Shown: one piece after another, positions 31,790 through 40,632 of the stretch | Layout: each line of letters opens with the position of its first letter | How positions within the stretch are numbered: position 1 is the first letter of the stretch | From: Rhizobium sp. NXC14 | GTDB taxonomy: Bacteria; Pseudomonadota; Alphaproteobacteria; Rhizobiales; Rhizobiaceae | Direction of reading: 5' to 3' | Length of the DNA stretch: 64,000 nucleotides | Assembly: GCF_002117485.1 (NCBI RefSeq) | Contig: NZ_CP021033.1 | Location: forward strand, 1 to 64,000 | Program-made: the position numbers and the translations under genes | Notes under the pieces: generated by a model | The model's input: only the letters and a program-made list of their open reading frames with translations | What the model was told of the DNA's origin: nothing | The model's database searches: none

Positions 31790-32728
31790 TCACACCACCA
31801 GCAACCCCTGCCGCTCAGCCAGCGTCACCTCCGCCCGCGTGCCGGCGTTGAACTCCAGAAAATCCGCCTCGATGCCGTCGCTGAAGATGACGCCGTGTTC
31901 CGGCATTTCGGAGACGATGGTGAGCGGCTGGTCCTGAGAGACGATGCCAGCGACGATGGTGGTGCCGGTGGTGCGGCTGGGGAAGGGTTCGCGCACGAAG
32001 TAACGCAGGTAATCCGCATCCCAGGCGAAGGACATGTCGATCGTCCGGTTGGCGGGTGCGAGCCCCAGCGCGCTTGCGGCTCCGAGCCAGCCGGAGTAGA
32101 GGCTCTTCAGCCAGCCGGTCGATCCCATGCCTGTCGAGACGATGATGCCGCTCGAGGACTGGCGTTCCTCGCGCTCCTCTGCGTGAAGGATATAGCGCGC
32201 CGAGACGTGGCTTTGCGGCCCGATGAAGAGGTCGTTGACGGCGTGGATGACGGCGCCGGTGTTGAGCGTCGCCTTGGCCATGCTGACGTGTTTGATCGGC
32301 CGCTTGTTCTTCAGCGCCTCGCCGATCACTCTCGGAAGGCTCTTCGGGTTGAAGGGCAGCAGCAGGCCGTCCCAGCGCCTGGGATCGGGGTTGACCCCGA
32401 GCACCGGCTGCCCGTCGAGATATTTCAGCGTATTGGCGACCAGCCCATCCTGGCCGAGCACGACGACGACATCGTCCGGAGCGAAGACGAAGCTCGCGAG
32501 GTAGCGGCGGTCGAGGCGCTGGACGCGGGCGACGGCACGCAGGCTTGCTTCCACCTCTGATATAGCCGTTTCGTATCGCTTCTTCTCCGCGAGGTAGTCG
32601 CTGAAGTCGGCGCCGAGATGTTCGACATAGAACTGCGCTTGCTGCACCGTGTTGAACCGGGCGATGAGTTCGTCGAGCCGGGTGGGCCTGACGACAAGGA
32701 TGATCTTGCGCTCGTCAGAGACCGGCAC
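31790..32728 (-). CDS. ATP-NAD kinase-like protein
   Basis: Protein of 312 residues in the NAD kinase/diacylglycerol kinase fold. The GGDG loop appears as LGQDGLVANT (Gln93 in place of the second Gly), the substrate motif as VNDLFIG, and SSGIIVSTGMGSTGW is the conserved all-beta-domain motif. It would phosphorylate NAD(H) or a related nucleotide; the changed loop leaves this open. Its start overlaps the end of the SPFH gene by 14 bases, so it is the second gene of that operon. A broken copy of its 3' end lies at 30131-30300. Confidence 0.82.
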   Translation of the reverse strand: MPVSDERKIILVVRPTRLDELIARFNTVQQAQFYVEHLGADFSDYLAEKKRYETAISEVEASLRAVARVQRLDRRYLASFVFAPDDVVVVLGQDGLVANTLKYLDGQPVLGVNPDPRRWDGLLLPFNPKSLPRVIGEALKNKRPIKHVSMAKATLNTGAVIHAVNDLFIGPQSHVSARYILHAEEREERQSSSGIIVSTGMGSTGWLKSLYSGWLGAASALGLAPANRTIDMSFAWDADYLRYFVREPFPSRTTGTTIVAGIVSQDQPLTIVSEMPEHGVIFSDGIEADFLEFNAGTRAEVTLAERQGLLVV

Positions 32729-33749
32729 GGTCCTTGCCCTCCTGCGGCTGCAAGATCTCCCTGAGAAGATCGGGCGAGACGTTCAGCTGGCCGATCTTCG
32801 TCGCATTGTCGGCAAGGTCACGGAAGGCGAGCGCCATCAGCTGGCCCGGCTGCATACCGACCGAGGCGAGTGCCTGCAGCACTTTCGGATCGGCCTCCTC
32901 GAAGGATTTCATCATCGCCGTCAGCGCATAGGCCTGCGCGTCGGCCTCGGCCCGGGCATTGGTCGCCGCCAGCGTCACCAGCTCGCGGTTCTGCTCTTCG
33001 AGCGCGATCTTGCCGGCCATTTCTTCCCGGCGGATTTGCAGCTGCCGTTCCTGCACGGCGCGTTCGGCCTCCATCTGGGCTTCGCGCACCTGCCGCCTCT
33101 TGTTCTCCAGGGTAATCTCGGTGGCGATCTCGTTTTCCTTGATCGTCCGCTCCTGCTCGATCGCCGCGTTGCGCCTGCTATAGATGGCCTCGTCGGCCTG
33201 CCGCAGCAGGGCTTCACGGGCATGTGCTTCCAGCGCCTTTGATGTCTCGGCCTTCGGCATCACGGCAAGCAGCGACAGGCCGAGAATCTCCAAGCCGAGC
33301 GCTTCGATCGTCGGATGCACCTTGAGCGCCTCGGCCACTCCGGCGACGAGCGCCTCGCCCGAAGCAAGAACCTCCTTCAGCGACAGCGTCTGCACCTCGG
33401 CGCGCATCGCCACCTGAACGCGGTCGATCACGCGGGTCGAAAGCTTCTGCGGATCCTCCGAGACATAGTGGCCCCTGCGGTCGAGCGTGAAATTCAAAAG
33501 TGCCGCCGTGCGGCGCGGCTCGGCGATGCGGTAGGTGATCTGCCCCTGCACCGTCACTTCCTGGAAGTCTGATGTCACCAGAGGAAAGATGAAAGGATCG
33601 TTGACGCTGGCCGTCGGCACGAGCACGAGAGAGCTCGAAGGCGAGAAATGCCAGAAGGCAAGGCCGGCGCCCTCGCGGACGGCCTTGCCGTTCTGATATT
33701 GGATGACGTATTGCGTGGGTTCCGTCTTGATGAAGCGCAGTCCGAACAT
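32715..33749 (-). CDS. SPFH/band-7 (flotillin-like) protein
   Basis: Protein of 344 residues. The SPFH domain fills about 10-190 (VREGAGLAFWHFSPSS, DFQEVTVQGQITYRI, STRVIDRVQVAMRAEVQ). It is followed by a long charged coiled coil (about 195-260, rich in Glu/Arg/Gln: NAAIEQERTIKENEI). No clear membrane segment is visible, so membrane attachment would be peripheral. The start at 33749 matches the beginning of homology. It heads an operon with the NAD-kinase-like gene and is divergent from an NrtR-like regulator; two regulator-type boxes lie in its promoter. Confidence 0.87.
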   Translation of the reverse strand: MFGLRFIKTEPTQYVIQYQNGKAVREGAGLAFWHFSPSSSLVLVPTASVNDPFIFPLVTSDFQEVTVQGQITYRIAEPRRTAALLNFTLDRRGHYVSEDPQKLSTRVIDRVQVAMRAEVQTLSLKEVLASGEALVAGVAEALKVHPTIEALGLEILGLSLLAVMPKAETSKALEAHAREALLRQADEAIYSRRNAAIEQERTIKENEIATEITLENKRRQVREAQMEAERAVQERQLQIRREEMAGKIALEEQNRELVTLAATNARAEADAQAYALTAMMKSFEEADPKVLQALASVGMQPGQLMALAFRDLADNATKIGQLNVSPDLLREILQPQEGKDRAGL

Positions 33750-33808
33750 ATCCGTTTTCCTGTTCTTGGCGCGAGCTCCTCGCTCGTGTCGAAAAAGAGA
33801 AACATGGC

Positions 33809-33851
33809 TTAGTGGCAAATGTCAACTAACTTAGTTGAAGATTTACACTAA
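33809..33851. promoter_or_regulatory. Two tandem 21-bp palindromic boxes, probable NrtR operator
   Basis: Box 1 (33809-33829) and box 2 (33831-33851) are both TTAGT-N11-ACTAA and are one base apart. The junction forms an extra perfect palindrome, TCAACTAA-c-TTAGTTGA (33822-33838). The minus-strand TTGACA at 33820-33825, a possible -35 for the SPFH operon, is inside box 1. NrtR proteins are known to bind palindromes of about this length; the link to this regulator is inferred from position. Confidence 0.75.
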
Positions 33852-33876
33852 GGCTCACACCTGCTATGTTCCCATC

Positions 33877-34572
33877 ATGACGACACACGATAATGACGCC
33901 TTCAAACCAATCGCCACCGTCGATCTCGCCATCTTCTCGCTGTCGCCGGCGGGCCTCTCCGTGCTTCTGGTGCGACGCGCGAACGCGCCCTTCACCGGCG
34001 ACTGGGCCCTGCCTGGCGGCTGGATCCATATCGACGAGGATGCGGATCTGGAGGGCGCGGCGCGGCGGGTTCTGAAGGAAAAGACCGGCGTCGAAACACC
34101 CTATCTCGAACAGCTGCAAACGACGGGGAACCGCGATCGAGACCCGCGGGGCTGGAGCATCAGCATCGTCTATATCGCGCTGCTTTCGGCCGACGACGTC
34201 GCCGAACGGCAGGATGCGCTGGCCGAGGAGGCCGAATGGCGGCCGATAGAAGGCGACGGCGTCGGCTTGTCCCTTGCCTTCGACCATGCGTCCCTCCTCA
34301 AGGAGGCGCTCGGCCGCATCCGGAGCAAGGTCGAATATTCGAGCCTGCCCGGCCATCTGCTACCGGCCCGCTTTACACTCAGCGAGCTGCAATCGGTCTA
34401 TGAAACCCTTCTCGGCCGCAAGCTGGACAAATCGGCTTTTCGAAAGCGCATGGCGGAGGCCGATTTCCTGGAGCCGGTCGAAGGCGAGATGCGCCGGGCG
34501 AGCAACCGGCCCGCCCAGATGTTCCGCTTGAAGGACGCCCAGTCGCTGGTGCTGTTCGACCGAAGGATCTGA
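33877..34572 (+). CDS. nrtR: NrtR-type Nudix/winged-helix transcriptional regulator
   Basis: Protein of 231 residues with two domains. The first (about 10-145) is a Nudix fold with a degenerate box: GGWIHIDEDADLEGAARR, where canonical catalytic Glu positions are changed (RR and KE in place of RE and EE). The second is a winged helix (LPARFTLSELQSVYETLLGR, then KSAFRKRMAEADFLEP). This architecture is that of NrtR, an ADP-ribose-sensing regulator of NAD metabolism. The divergent SPFH/NAD-kinase-like operon and the boxes between support it. No other NAD genes are nearby, so the effector and regulon are unproven. Confidence 0.83.
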   Translation: MTTHDNDAFKPIATVDLAIFSLSPAGLSVLLVRRANAPFTGDWALPGGWIHIDEDADLEGAARRVLKEKTGVETPYLEQLQTTGNRDRDPRGWSISIVYIALLSADDVAERQDALAEEAEWRPIEGDGVGLSLAFDHASLLKEALGRIRSKVEYSSLPGHLLPARFTLSELQSVYETLLGRKLDKSAFRKRMAEADFLEPVEGEMRRASNRPAQMFRLKDAQSLVLFDRRI

Positions 34573-34731
34573 GCCGTCCGCGCCCAGCGGGGCGCCAGAT
34601 TAGGCATTCAGACGCTGCTGCTTCTGCTGGTCGAAGAAATCAACCCGTGGAGCGGTCTGCCGCTCATCCTCCCGCTTGCTGCCTGCAATCCGGGTCGCAG
34701 GCCTATGGATGCATTTGTCTTCCACGGAAGC

Positions 34732-34756
34732 GGAACAATGATCTGCCGGCGAGGTT
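34732..34756 (+). promoter_or_regulatory. EcfG-type promoter, GGAAC-N17-GTT
   Basis: GGAAC at 34732-34736 and GTT at 34754-34756, 45 bases before the start of the exported protein. Matches the general-stress consensus of alphaproteobacteria. Confidence 0.65.
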
Positions 34757-34800
34757 GTGAATAGGCCTAGCATGCAAAGATCCCCAAGGAGGACAATAGA

Positions 34801-35121
34801 ATGCGTATGAAACTCGTAGCAGCTTCACTTTTCGCTCTCGGCATGGCCACGTCGGCTTTCGCCCAGTCCAACCCGGCACCGGCCGGCGCCACGATCGACA
34901 AGAACCAGGCCGATCAGGGCGGCGGCGCCACGACCGACACGAAGGCCAAGAAGCCGATGGCGACTGATACCACCACGACCGGCTCAACAACCAGCGGCAC
35001 GATGAAAATGGACAAGACCAAGTGCCCGAACCCGGTCAACAACTCCGCCAATCTCCAGACGCAGGGCGGCACGAGCAACGCCACGCCGATGGACGAAGCC
35101 TGCGCAGCGCATAACAACTGA
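34801..35121 (+). CDS. Small exported Thr/Asp-rich protein
   Basis: Protein of 106 residues with a clear signal peptide (about 1-21, VAASLFALGMATSAFA). The mature chain is hydrophilic and low in complexity, rich in Thr, Ser, Gly, Asn and Lys, with two Cys late in the sequence (CPNP and EACAAHNN). No family is recognised. AGGAGG lies before the ATG at 34801, and an EcfG-type promoter precedes it, so it is probably a stress-induced periplasmic protein. A hairpin follows. Confidence 0.72.
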   Translation: MRMKLVAASLFALGMATSAFAQSNPAPAGATIDKNQADQGGGATTDTKAKKPMATDTTTTGSTTSGTMKMDKTKCPNPVNNSANLQTQGGTSNATPMDEACAAHNN

Positions 35122-35136
35122 GCGGCTTGCCTGCTC

Positions 35137-35164
35137 AATGAACCCCGCTTCGGCGGGGTTCATT
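35137..35164 (+). terminator. Hairpin after the exported protein gene
   Basis: A perfect 12-bp stem with a TTCG loop (35137-35148 with 35153-35164) begins 16 bases after the stop. It has no T run, so termination may be partial or Rho-assisted. Confidence 0.7.
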
Positions 35165-35339
35165 CCGAGGGAAGGCATATCTGCCACCCTTCCACCGCTC
35201 ACTTTATCCATTTCCACAGCCTCCCGTTTCCAGACATTCAGCAAAATTCTAGTTGAGATTGCAGGCGCGAGATGGTCCTATCGTACCTGCGAAGCCCTGA
35301 GTCCGCGCTCTCCTTCCGATATTTGAACCCGAGCGGCCC

Positions 35340-37193
35340 ATGTCGATTTCAGATGCGATCTATCGTCCTTTCGAAACCCTGATCCGGCCGCTGGACATAC
35401 CCTACCGGCCGCTGCCGTCGAAAGGGCCGGTGACGGTGCTCCTGCATTTCATCGGCATGTTTCGTGGCGTGCTGATTGCGCTGGCGCTTTGCTCCATGGT
35501 GTTCGAGGTGATCAACCTGACGATTGTCTGGGGGCTTTCGGTCATCGTTGACGGTGTGACTGAGCTAGGTGCTGCCGCCTTCCTGCAGAGTGAATGGCGG
35601 CTGCTGACCGTTCTCGGCCTCCTGATCTTTCCCGTAATGCCTATCGTGTCCTTCATGCTCAACACGCTGAACTCGCACACATTGGGCATAGCAATGCCGG
35701 CCGCCATCCAGTGGCAGGGGCACAAGGCGGTGGAGCGGCAGGATCTCGCCTTCTTCCACGATGTCTATGCCGGCCAGGTTTCCTCGCGGCTGCAGCAGGT
35801 CTCGTCCGCCGTCCAGCAGCAGATTCTCGCCGCTTTCCAGTCCATTCCGCGCTTCCTGATGCAGCTGGTGGGCTCGGTGATCCTGCTGAGCGCGCTTGCC
35901 TGGCAGCTTGCGCTGCCGGTCGTCGTCTGGATCGTGCTCAACGTCGCCTTCACCGCCAAGATCGTGCCCGTCTTCGTCGAGCGCTCGCGCCGCACCGCCA
36001 AGCAGCGCAGCCTGGTCGCCGGCGCCATCACCGATCTCTATACCAACATGCAGATGATCAAGCAGTTTGCGGCCGAAGACAGCGAGGCGGGCGCCATCCG
36101 CCGCATCATCGGCAAGGCGGTGCAGACGCAGCACAGCGAACAGCGCATCTACCGCTCGTCGGAAGTGACCGTCGTCATTTTCAATACGCTCTTGTGGCTG
36201 AGCATGCTGGCGATCGGATTTTCCGGCCTCGTCAAAGGCTTCCTCACGGTCGGCGAGTTCGTCGGGGCGATCTATATCCTCCACCGGCTGTCGTCGCAGA
36301 TCTTCGTCTTCCTGCAGATGGGCCAGCAGATCTTCCAGGCGATCGGCACGATCAAGGACGCCATGCCTGTCATGACGACGCCGCCCACAATCATCGACCG
36401 GCCGGATGCGACCAATCTCACGGTGCAACAAGGCGAAATCCGCTTCGAAAGCGTCCGCTTCGCCTACAAGTCCGGCAAACCCGTCATCGACAATCTGTCG
36501 CTGACGATCCGGCCAGGCGAGAAGGTCGGTCTCGTCGGTCTGTCAGGCGCCGGCAAGACGACGCTCGCAAACCTGCTCCTGCGCTTCTACGATATCAACG
36601 AGGGCGCGATCCTGATTGATGCGCAGGATATCCGCGCGGTCACCCAAGCGAGCCTTCGCCGGGCGATCGGCGTCATCGCCCAGGATGTCGCGCTGCTGCA
36701 TCGCTCGGTCGGCGACAATATCCGTTACGGCCGGCCGGAGGCGACGCGGGAAGAGATCGAGCGGGTGGCGAAGATGGCGAGCGCCGATGCCTTCATCGCC
36801 GATCTTGCCGACAGCGAAGGCCGCAAGGGCTACGATGCCTTCGTCGGCGATCGCGGCATCAAACTGTCCGGCGGCCAGCGCCAGCGCGTCGCAATTGCCC
36901 GCGTGCTCCTGAAGAATGCGCCGATCCTGGTCCTCGACGAGGCGACCTCCGCCCTCGACAGCGAATCCGAAGCCATCATCCAGGAAAGGCTGAACCTCGT
37001 CATGGAGGGAAAGACGGTGATCGCCATCGCCCACCGCCTCTCGACGATCGCCAGAATGGACCGCATCGTCGTGCTCGATCGCGGACGGATTGTGGAAGAA
37101 GGCCGGCTGGAAGAACTGGTCGAACGCGAGGGGCTGTTTGCACGGCTGTGGAGGCGCCAGACCGGTGGCTTCATCCCTGAGGACATCGATTGA
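35340..37193 (+). CDS. ABC exporter, fused membrane and ATPase domains
   Basis: Half-transporter of 617 residues. The membrane domain (about 30-330) has six hydrophobic segments. The ATPase domain has Walker A GLSGAGKTTLAN near 398-409, the LSGGQRQRVAIAR signature near 508, Walker B ILVLDEATSALD near 530 and the His switch AIAHRLSTIA. It would work as a dimer. MsbA-like lipid or drug export is typical, but the substrate is not known. It precedes a LacI gene but has no matching operator, so it is not part of the sugar operon. Confidence 0.9.
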   Translation: MSISDAIYRPFETLIRPLDIPYRPLPSKGPVTVLLHFIGMFRGVLIALALCSMVFEVINLTIVWGLSVIVDGVTELGAAAFLQSEWRLLTVLGLLIFPVMPIVSFMLNTLNSHTLGIAMPAAIQWQGHKAVERQDLAFFHDVYAGQVSSRLQQVSSAVQQQILAAFQSIPRFLMQLVGSVILLSALAWQLALPVVVWIVLNVAFTAKIVPVFVERSRRTAKQRSLVAGAITDLYTNMQMIKQFAAEDSEAGAIRRIIGKAVQTQHSEQRIYRSSEVTVVIFNTLLWLSMLAIGFSGLVKGFLTVGEFVGAIYILHRLSSQIFVFLQMGQQIFQAIGTIKDAMPVMTTPPTIIDRPDATNLTVQQGEIRFESVRFAYKSGKPVIDNLSLTIRPGEKVGLVGLSGAGKTTLANLLLRFYDINEGAILIDAQDIRAVTQASLRRAIGVIAQDVALLHRSVGDNIRYGRPEATREEIERVAKMASADAFIADLADSEGRKGYDAFVGDRGIKLSGGQRQRVAIARVLLKNAPILVLDEATSALDSESEAIIQERLNLVMEGKTVIAIAHRLSTIARMDRIVVLDRGRIVEEGRLEELVEREGLFARLWRRQTGGFIPEDID

Positions 37194-37248
37194 GCGGGGC
37201 AGGGGGGCTGTCATCGCTTGACTCATCGAAAAGGGATTGATACCAATG

Positions 37249-37266
37249 TGGGTAATCGATAACCCA
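37249..37266. promoter_or_regulatory. LacI-type operator upstream of the sugar operon
   Basis: TGGGTAATCGATAACCCA is an 18-bp palindrome with only one mismatched pair position and a central CG, the form LacI-family proteins prefer. It ends 10 bases before the regulator start codon, consistent with repression of the whole operon by its first gene. Confidence 0.65.
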
Positions 37267-37276
37267 AAGCGAACCC

Positions 37277-38281
37277 GTGACTGCTTCACTCAACGACATA
37301 GCCGCCCGCGCAGGCGTTTCCGTCAAGACCGTGTCAGGCGCTCTGCATGGCGGTTCGGCGCGCATGTCGGATGAAACGCGCCAGCGGATCAAGGGGATCG
37401 CCGAGGAACTCGGTTACGTCACCAACTTCGCCGCTCGCAGCATGCGGCAGGGCTGGATGCCGCTTGTCGGCCTCGTCGCCGATGACCTGATCACCTCGCC
37501 TTTCGCGACCGAGATCATCAGGGGGCTCGACGGCGCCGTGCGCGCTTCCGACATGGCCGTCTTCGCCATGACGCTCAGCGGCCACCGCAGCGTCGGATCA
37601 ATCCTCGACGAGATGCGGCGCTTTCGCCCGCGCGCGATTGCCTATGCGGCCATGTATCACAAAAGCGTCGACCTGCCGCGTGAATTTGCCGATACCGTCG
37701 GGGTGATGATCAACTGCCGGGACGCCAATGACCGCGTGACGTCCCTGGTGCCGGACGAAACGGGAGCGGCGATCGAAATCACGCAGTACCTGATCGAGGC
37801 AGGCCGTCGCAATATCGCTTTCATCAACCTGCCCGGCATTCTCGCTGGCGAACTGCGCGAACTCGGTTTTCGCCAGGCGCTCGATCATGCCGGCATCAAC
37901 GGAGCCGGCGCCTTGGTCTTGCCGGCCGTCGGCAAGGCTGTTTACAGCGACCGGGCGCCTAGCCTCGTGGCAACGCATGTGCATGAGCTGATGAAAGGTC
38001 CCCGGCCACCCGATGCCATCCTGTGCGGTAATGACCGCGTGGCGATGGAGGTCTATGCCGCACTGCGCCGCTCGGGCGCGACCATTCCCGATGACGTTGC
38101 CGTTGCAAGCTTCGACAACCAGGTCGAGATCGCCTCGCGCCTCGATCCGCCGCTGACAACAATGGCGCTGCCGCACCGCGCCATGGGTCGCCAGGCCGCG
38201 CACATCCTGCTTGCCGAAGACCGGCCTCCGGTCGGGGTCCAGAAACTGCCGTTCCAGTTGGTGGAACGGGCATCCGTGTAA
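37277..38281 (+). CDS. LacI-family regulator of the fructoside operon
   Basis: Regulator of 334 residues. The N-terminal helix-turn-helix is LNDIAARAGVSVKTVSGALHG with the hinge following (RMSDETRQRIKGIAEELGY). The remainder is a periplasmic-binding-like sensor domain (VGLVADDLITSPFATEIIRG, ILCGNDRVAMEVY). A GTG start at 37277 is used because homology begins there. It is the first gene of a run with a binding protein, two permeases and a GH32 hydrolase; the sugar that releases it is probably a fructose-containing oligosaccharide (inference from the hydrolase). Confidence 0.88.
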   Translation: MTASLNDIAARAGVSVKTVSGALHGGSARMSDETRQRIKGIAEELGYVTNFAARSMRQGWMPLVGLVADDLITSPFATEIIRGLDGAVRASDMAVFAMTLSGHRSVGSILDEMRRFRPRAIAYAAMYHKSVDLPREFADTVGVMINCRDANDRVTSLVPDETGAAIEITQYLIEAGRRNIAFINLPGILAGELRELGFRQALDHAGINGAGALVLPAVGKAVYSDRAPSLVATHVHELMKGPRPPDAILCGNDRVAMEVYAALRRSGATIPDDVAVASFDNQVEIASRLDPPLTTMALPHRAMGRQAAHILLAEDRPPVGVQKLPFQLVERASV

Positions 38282-38317
38282 ATTGAGGAAGGCCCATTCA
38301 ATTGAGGAGGAATTCTA

Positions 38318-39610
38318 ATGGGTAAACGTTTACTTTGGTCTCTCGTCCTGTCTTCGGCACTGGCCGCCACTTGGGCTGACGCAGCCGAAAAGACCGCGAT
38401 CCAGGTCATGCATCAGGGCGATCCAGGCTTTGTCGCCGCCTATGGCAAGGTCGCCGAGCGCTTCGAAGCCGCCAATCCCGATGTCGATGTCCAATTCATC
38501 TATGCGCCGCACGACGCCTATAACGAGAAGTTCAGCGCGGCCGTCATGGCCAAGCAACTGCCCGACGTCATGGAGCTCGATGCGCCGTTCCTCGCCAATT
38601 ACGTCTGGTCGGGATATCTTCAGCCGATCAAGCCGCTGATCGACAAGGACGTCCTCGACGACATGACGGAGTCCAACATCGCTCAGGGCACATATCCGAT
38701 CGACAAGGATCTCTATGCCATCGGCCTGACGGACTCTTCCGTCGTTCTTTACGGCAACAAGAAATATCTCGAAGCGATCGGGGCCCGCATCCCGAAATCC
38801 GTCGACGATGCCTGGACGCGGGCGGAGTTCGAAACCTATCTCGAGAAGCTCTCGAAGCTCGATGGCGTGAAATGGCCGATTGACACCTTCCGCGGCTACG
38901 GCATCAAGACCGAATGGATAACCTACGCATACGGCCCCATCCTGCAATCGGCCGGCTGCGATCTGATCGACCGCAAAGCCTGGAAATCCGAGGGCACGCT
39001 CGACAGCGACGCCTGCGTCGATGCGCTTGCGATGATGCAGAAATGGGTTAAGAACGGCTGGGTCGTGCCACAGTCGGCCGGCACCAACCAGTTCTACGCC
39101 GAAGGCAATCCGGCGGCCCTGGCGCTCGGCGGACATTGGGTCTATGCGGAGGCGGTAGCCGCCATGAAGGACAACCTCGTCGTCCTGCCGCTTCCGAAGT
39201 TCGGCGCAAAGAGCGTAAGCCCCAATGGCACCTGGATCTGGGCGATCACCAAGACATCGAAACATCCCGATATCGCGGCTAAGTTCATCAGCTTCCTGCT
39301 GAAGGACAAGGAATACCGGGCCTATGTCGCAAGCCAATCCGGCTATCCCGGATTGAAGAGCTTCGCTGCCGAGTCTCCGCTCTATGCCGATGGCGGTCCG
39401 ATGGCGATCGCCTTCGAACAGGCATCGAAGACCGCCGTCGCACGTCCGCCGCATCCAGCCTATCCCACAATCACGTCAGCCTTCATGCAAGCCGTCGACG
39501 AGGTGTTCAATGGCGGCGATCCCAGGGAGGCGCTCACAACAGCCGCCAAGAAGATCGACCAGGACATCGAGGACAATGACGGATACCCGCCGTTCGATGA
39601 CGAGCAATAA
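38318..39610 (+). CDS. ABC sugar-binding protein (family 1)
   Basis: Periplasmic solute-binding protein of 430 residues with a signal peptide (about 1-23, SLVLSSALAATWADA). The mature protein resembles maltose/oligosaccharide-binding proteins: KVAERFEAANPDVDVQFIY, KKYLEAIGARIPKSVDDAW and ALGGHWVYAEAVAAMKDN. GGAGGA precedes the ATG. It delivers substrate to the two permeases downstream. Confidence 0.9.
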   Translation: MGKRLLWSLVLSSALAATWADAAEKTAIQVMHQGDPGFVAAYGKVAERFEAANPDVDVQFIYAPHDAYNEKFSAAVMAKQLPDVMELDAPFLANYVWSGYLQPIKPLIDKDVLDDMTESNIAQGTYPIDKDLYAIGLTDSSVVLYGNKKYLEAIGARIPKSVDDAWTRAEFETYLEKLSKLDGVKWPIDTFRGYGIKTEWITYAYGPILQSAGCDLIDRKAWKSEGTLDSDACVDALAMMQKWVKNGWVVPQSAGTNQFYAEGNPAALALGGHWVYAEAVAAMKDNLVVLPLPKFGAKSVSPNGTWIWAITKTSKHPDIAAKFISFLLKDKEYRAYVASQSGYPGLKSFAAESPLYADGGPMAIAFEQASKTAVARPPHPAYPTITSAFMQAVDEVFNGGDPREALTTAAKKIDQDIEDNDGYPPFDDEQ

Positions 39611-39699
39611 TTGCCCTCGCCGACCAATCGGAGCCTTGCGATGTGTCCGTGTGACATCGCAAGGCGGAACCGACATCAAGCCTGGAGAGGAGGAGCTGT

Positions 39700-40632
39700 A
39701 TGGCCATGCAACAATCGACATCGTCGCGATCCGCTCGAATAACGCTCCGGCGTGACAAGGGACGGCTGATGCAGGAAGCGGCCATGCTCGCGCCGGCGAT
39801 CATCCTGTTAACCGTTTTTCTGATCGTGCCGTTCCTCCTGTCTTTCTGGACGGCGATGACCAACCAGCCTCTCGTGCCCCGGCCGACGCCCGTCCGCTTC
39901 GTCTGGTTCAACAATTTCATCCGCACCTTCCAGGACGATCTCTTCTGGACGGCTCTCTGGAACGTCTCGCGCTTCACCTTCTGGATCATTCCGGCGCAAT
40001 GCGGCCTCGCCTTTGCGACGGCGCTGCTGCTGCATCAGAAGCTGCCGTTCCGCAATCTGCTGCGCGGCATGTTCTTCCTTCCGGCGATCACCTCGATGGT
40101 GGTGGTCTGCGTCATCTGGGGCACCCTGTTCCAATATCCGACGGGACCGTTCAACCAGATCCTCGGGTTTCTCTCCGGCGGAGCGATCCAGCCGATCGAT
40201 TGGCTCGGCGATCCCGAATGGGCGATGTTTTCCATCGTCCTGCTCTCGGCCTGGCAGGCCTATGGCTTCCAGATGATCGTCTATCTCGCCGGCCTCCAGG
40301 GCATTCCCGACGAACTCTACGATGCCGCCAAGATCGACGGCGCCAACGCCTTCCGGCGATTCTGGCATGTCACGATGCCAGGCCTGCGGCCGACCCATGT
40401 CTTCGTCCTCGTGATCACAACTATCCAGGCATTCAAGCTCTACACCCAGGTCGCCATCCTCACGCAGGGCGGGCCGAAGAGCAGCACCGAGACGGTGGTG
40501 CATTACATGGTCCGCGCCGGCTTCGAAGAACAGAAGATGGGCTATGCCTCCGCCGTGTCCGTCATCCTGTTCGTCATCGTTCTCATCATCGCGCTGATCC
40601 AGCGCCAGCTCCTGAGGCGCTTCGATGTCTGA
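39700..40632 (+). CDS. ABC sugar permease, MalF-like
   Basis: Inner-membrane permease of 310 residues with six membrane segments and the conserved cytoplasmic EAA loop (ELYDAAKIDGANAFRRFWH). GGAGAGGAGGAG precedes the ATG at 39700. Its end overlaps the next permease by eight bases, so the pair is coupled. Confidence 0.9.
   Translation: MAMQQSTSSRSARITLRRDKGRLMQEAAMLAPAIILLTVFLIVPFLLSFWTAMTNQPLVPRPTPVRFVWFNNFIRTFQDDLFWTALWNVSRFTFWIIPAQCGLAFATALLLHQKLPFRNLLRGMFFLPAITSMVVVCVIWGTLFQYPTGPFNQILGFLSGGAIQPIDWLGDPEWAMFSIVLLSAWQAYGFQMIVYLAGLQGIPDELYDAAKIDGANAFRRFWHVTMPGLRPTHVFVLVITTIQAFKLYTQVAILTQGGPKSSTETVVHYMVRAGFEEQKMGYASAVSVILFVIVLIIALIQRQLLRRFDV

Noticed and set aside
35340..37193. The ABC exporter as the missing ATPase of the sugar operon
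   Set aside because: It has fused exporter-type membrane and ATPase domains and its own promoter region, so it is not a MalK-type subunit.
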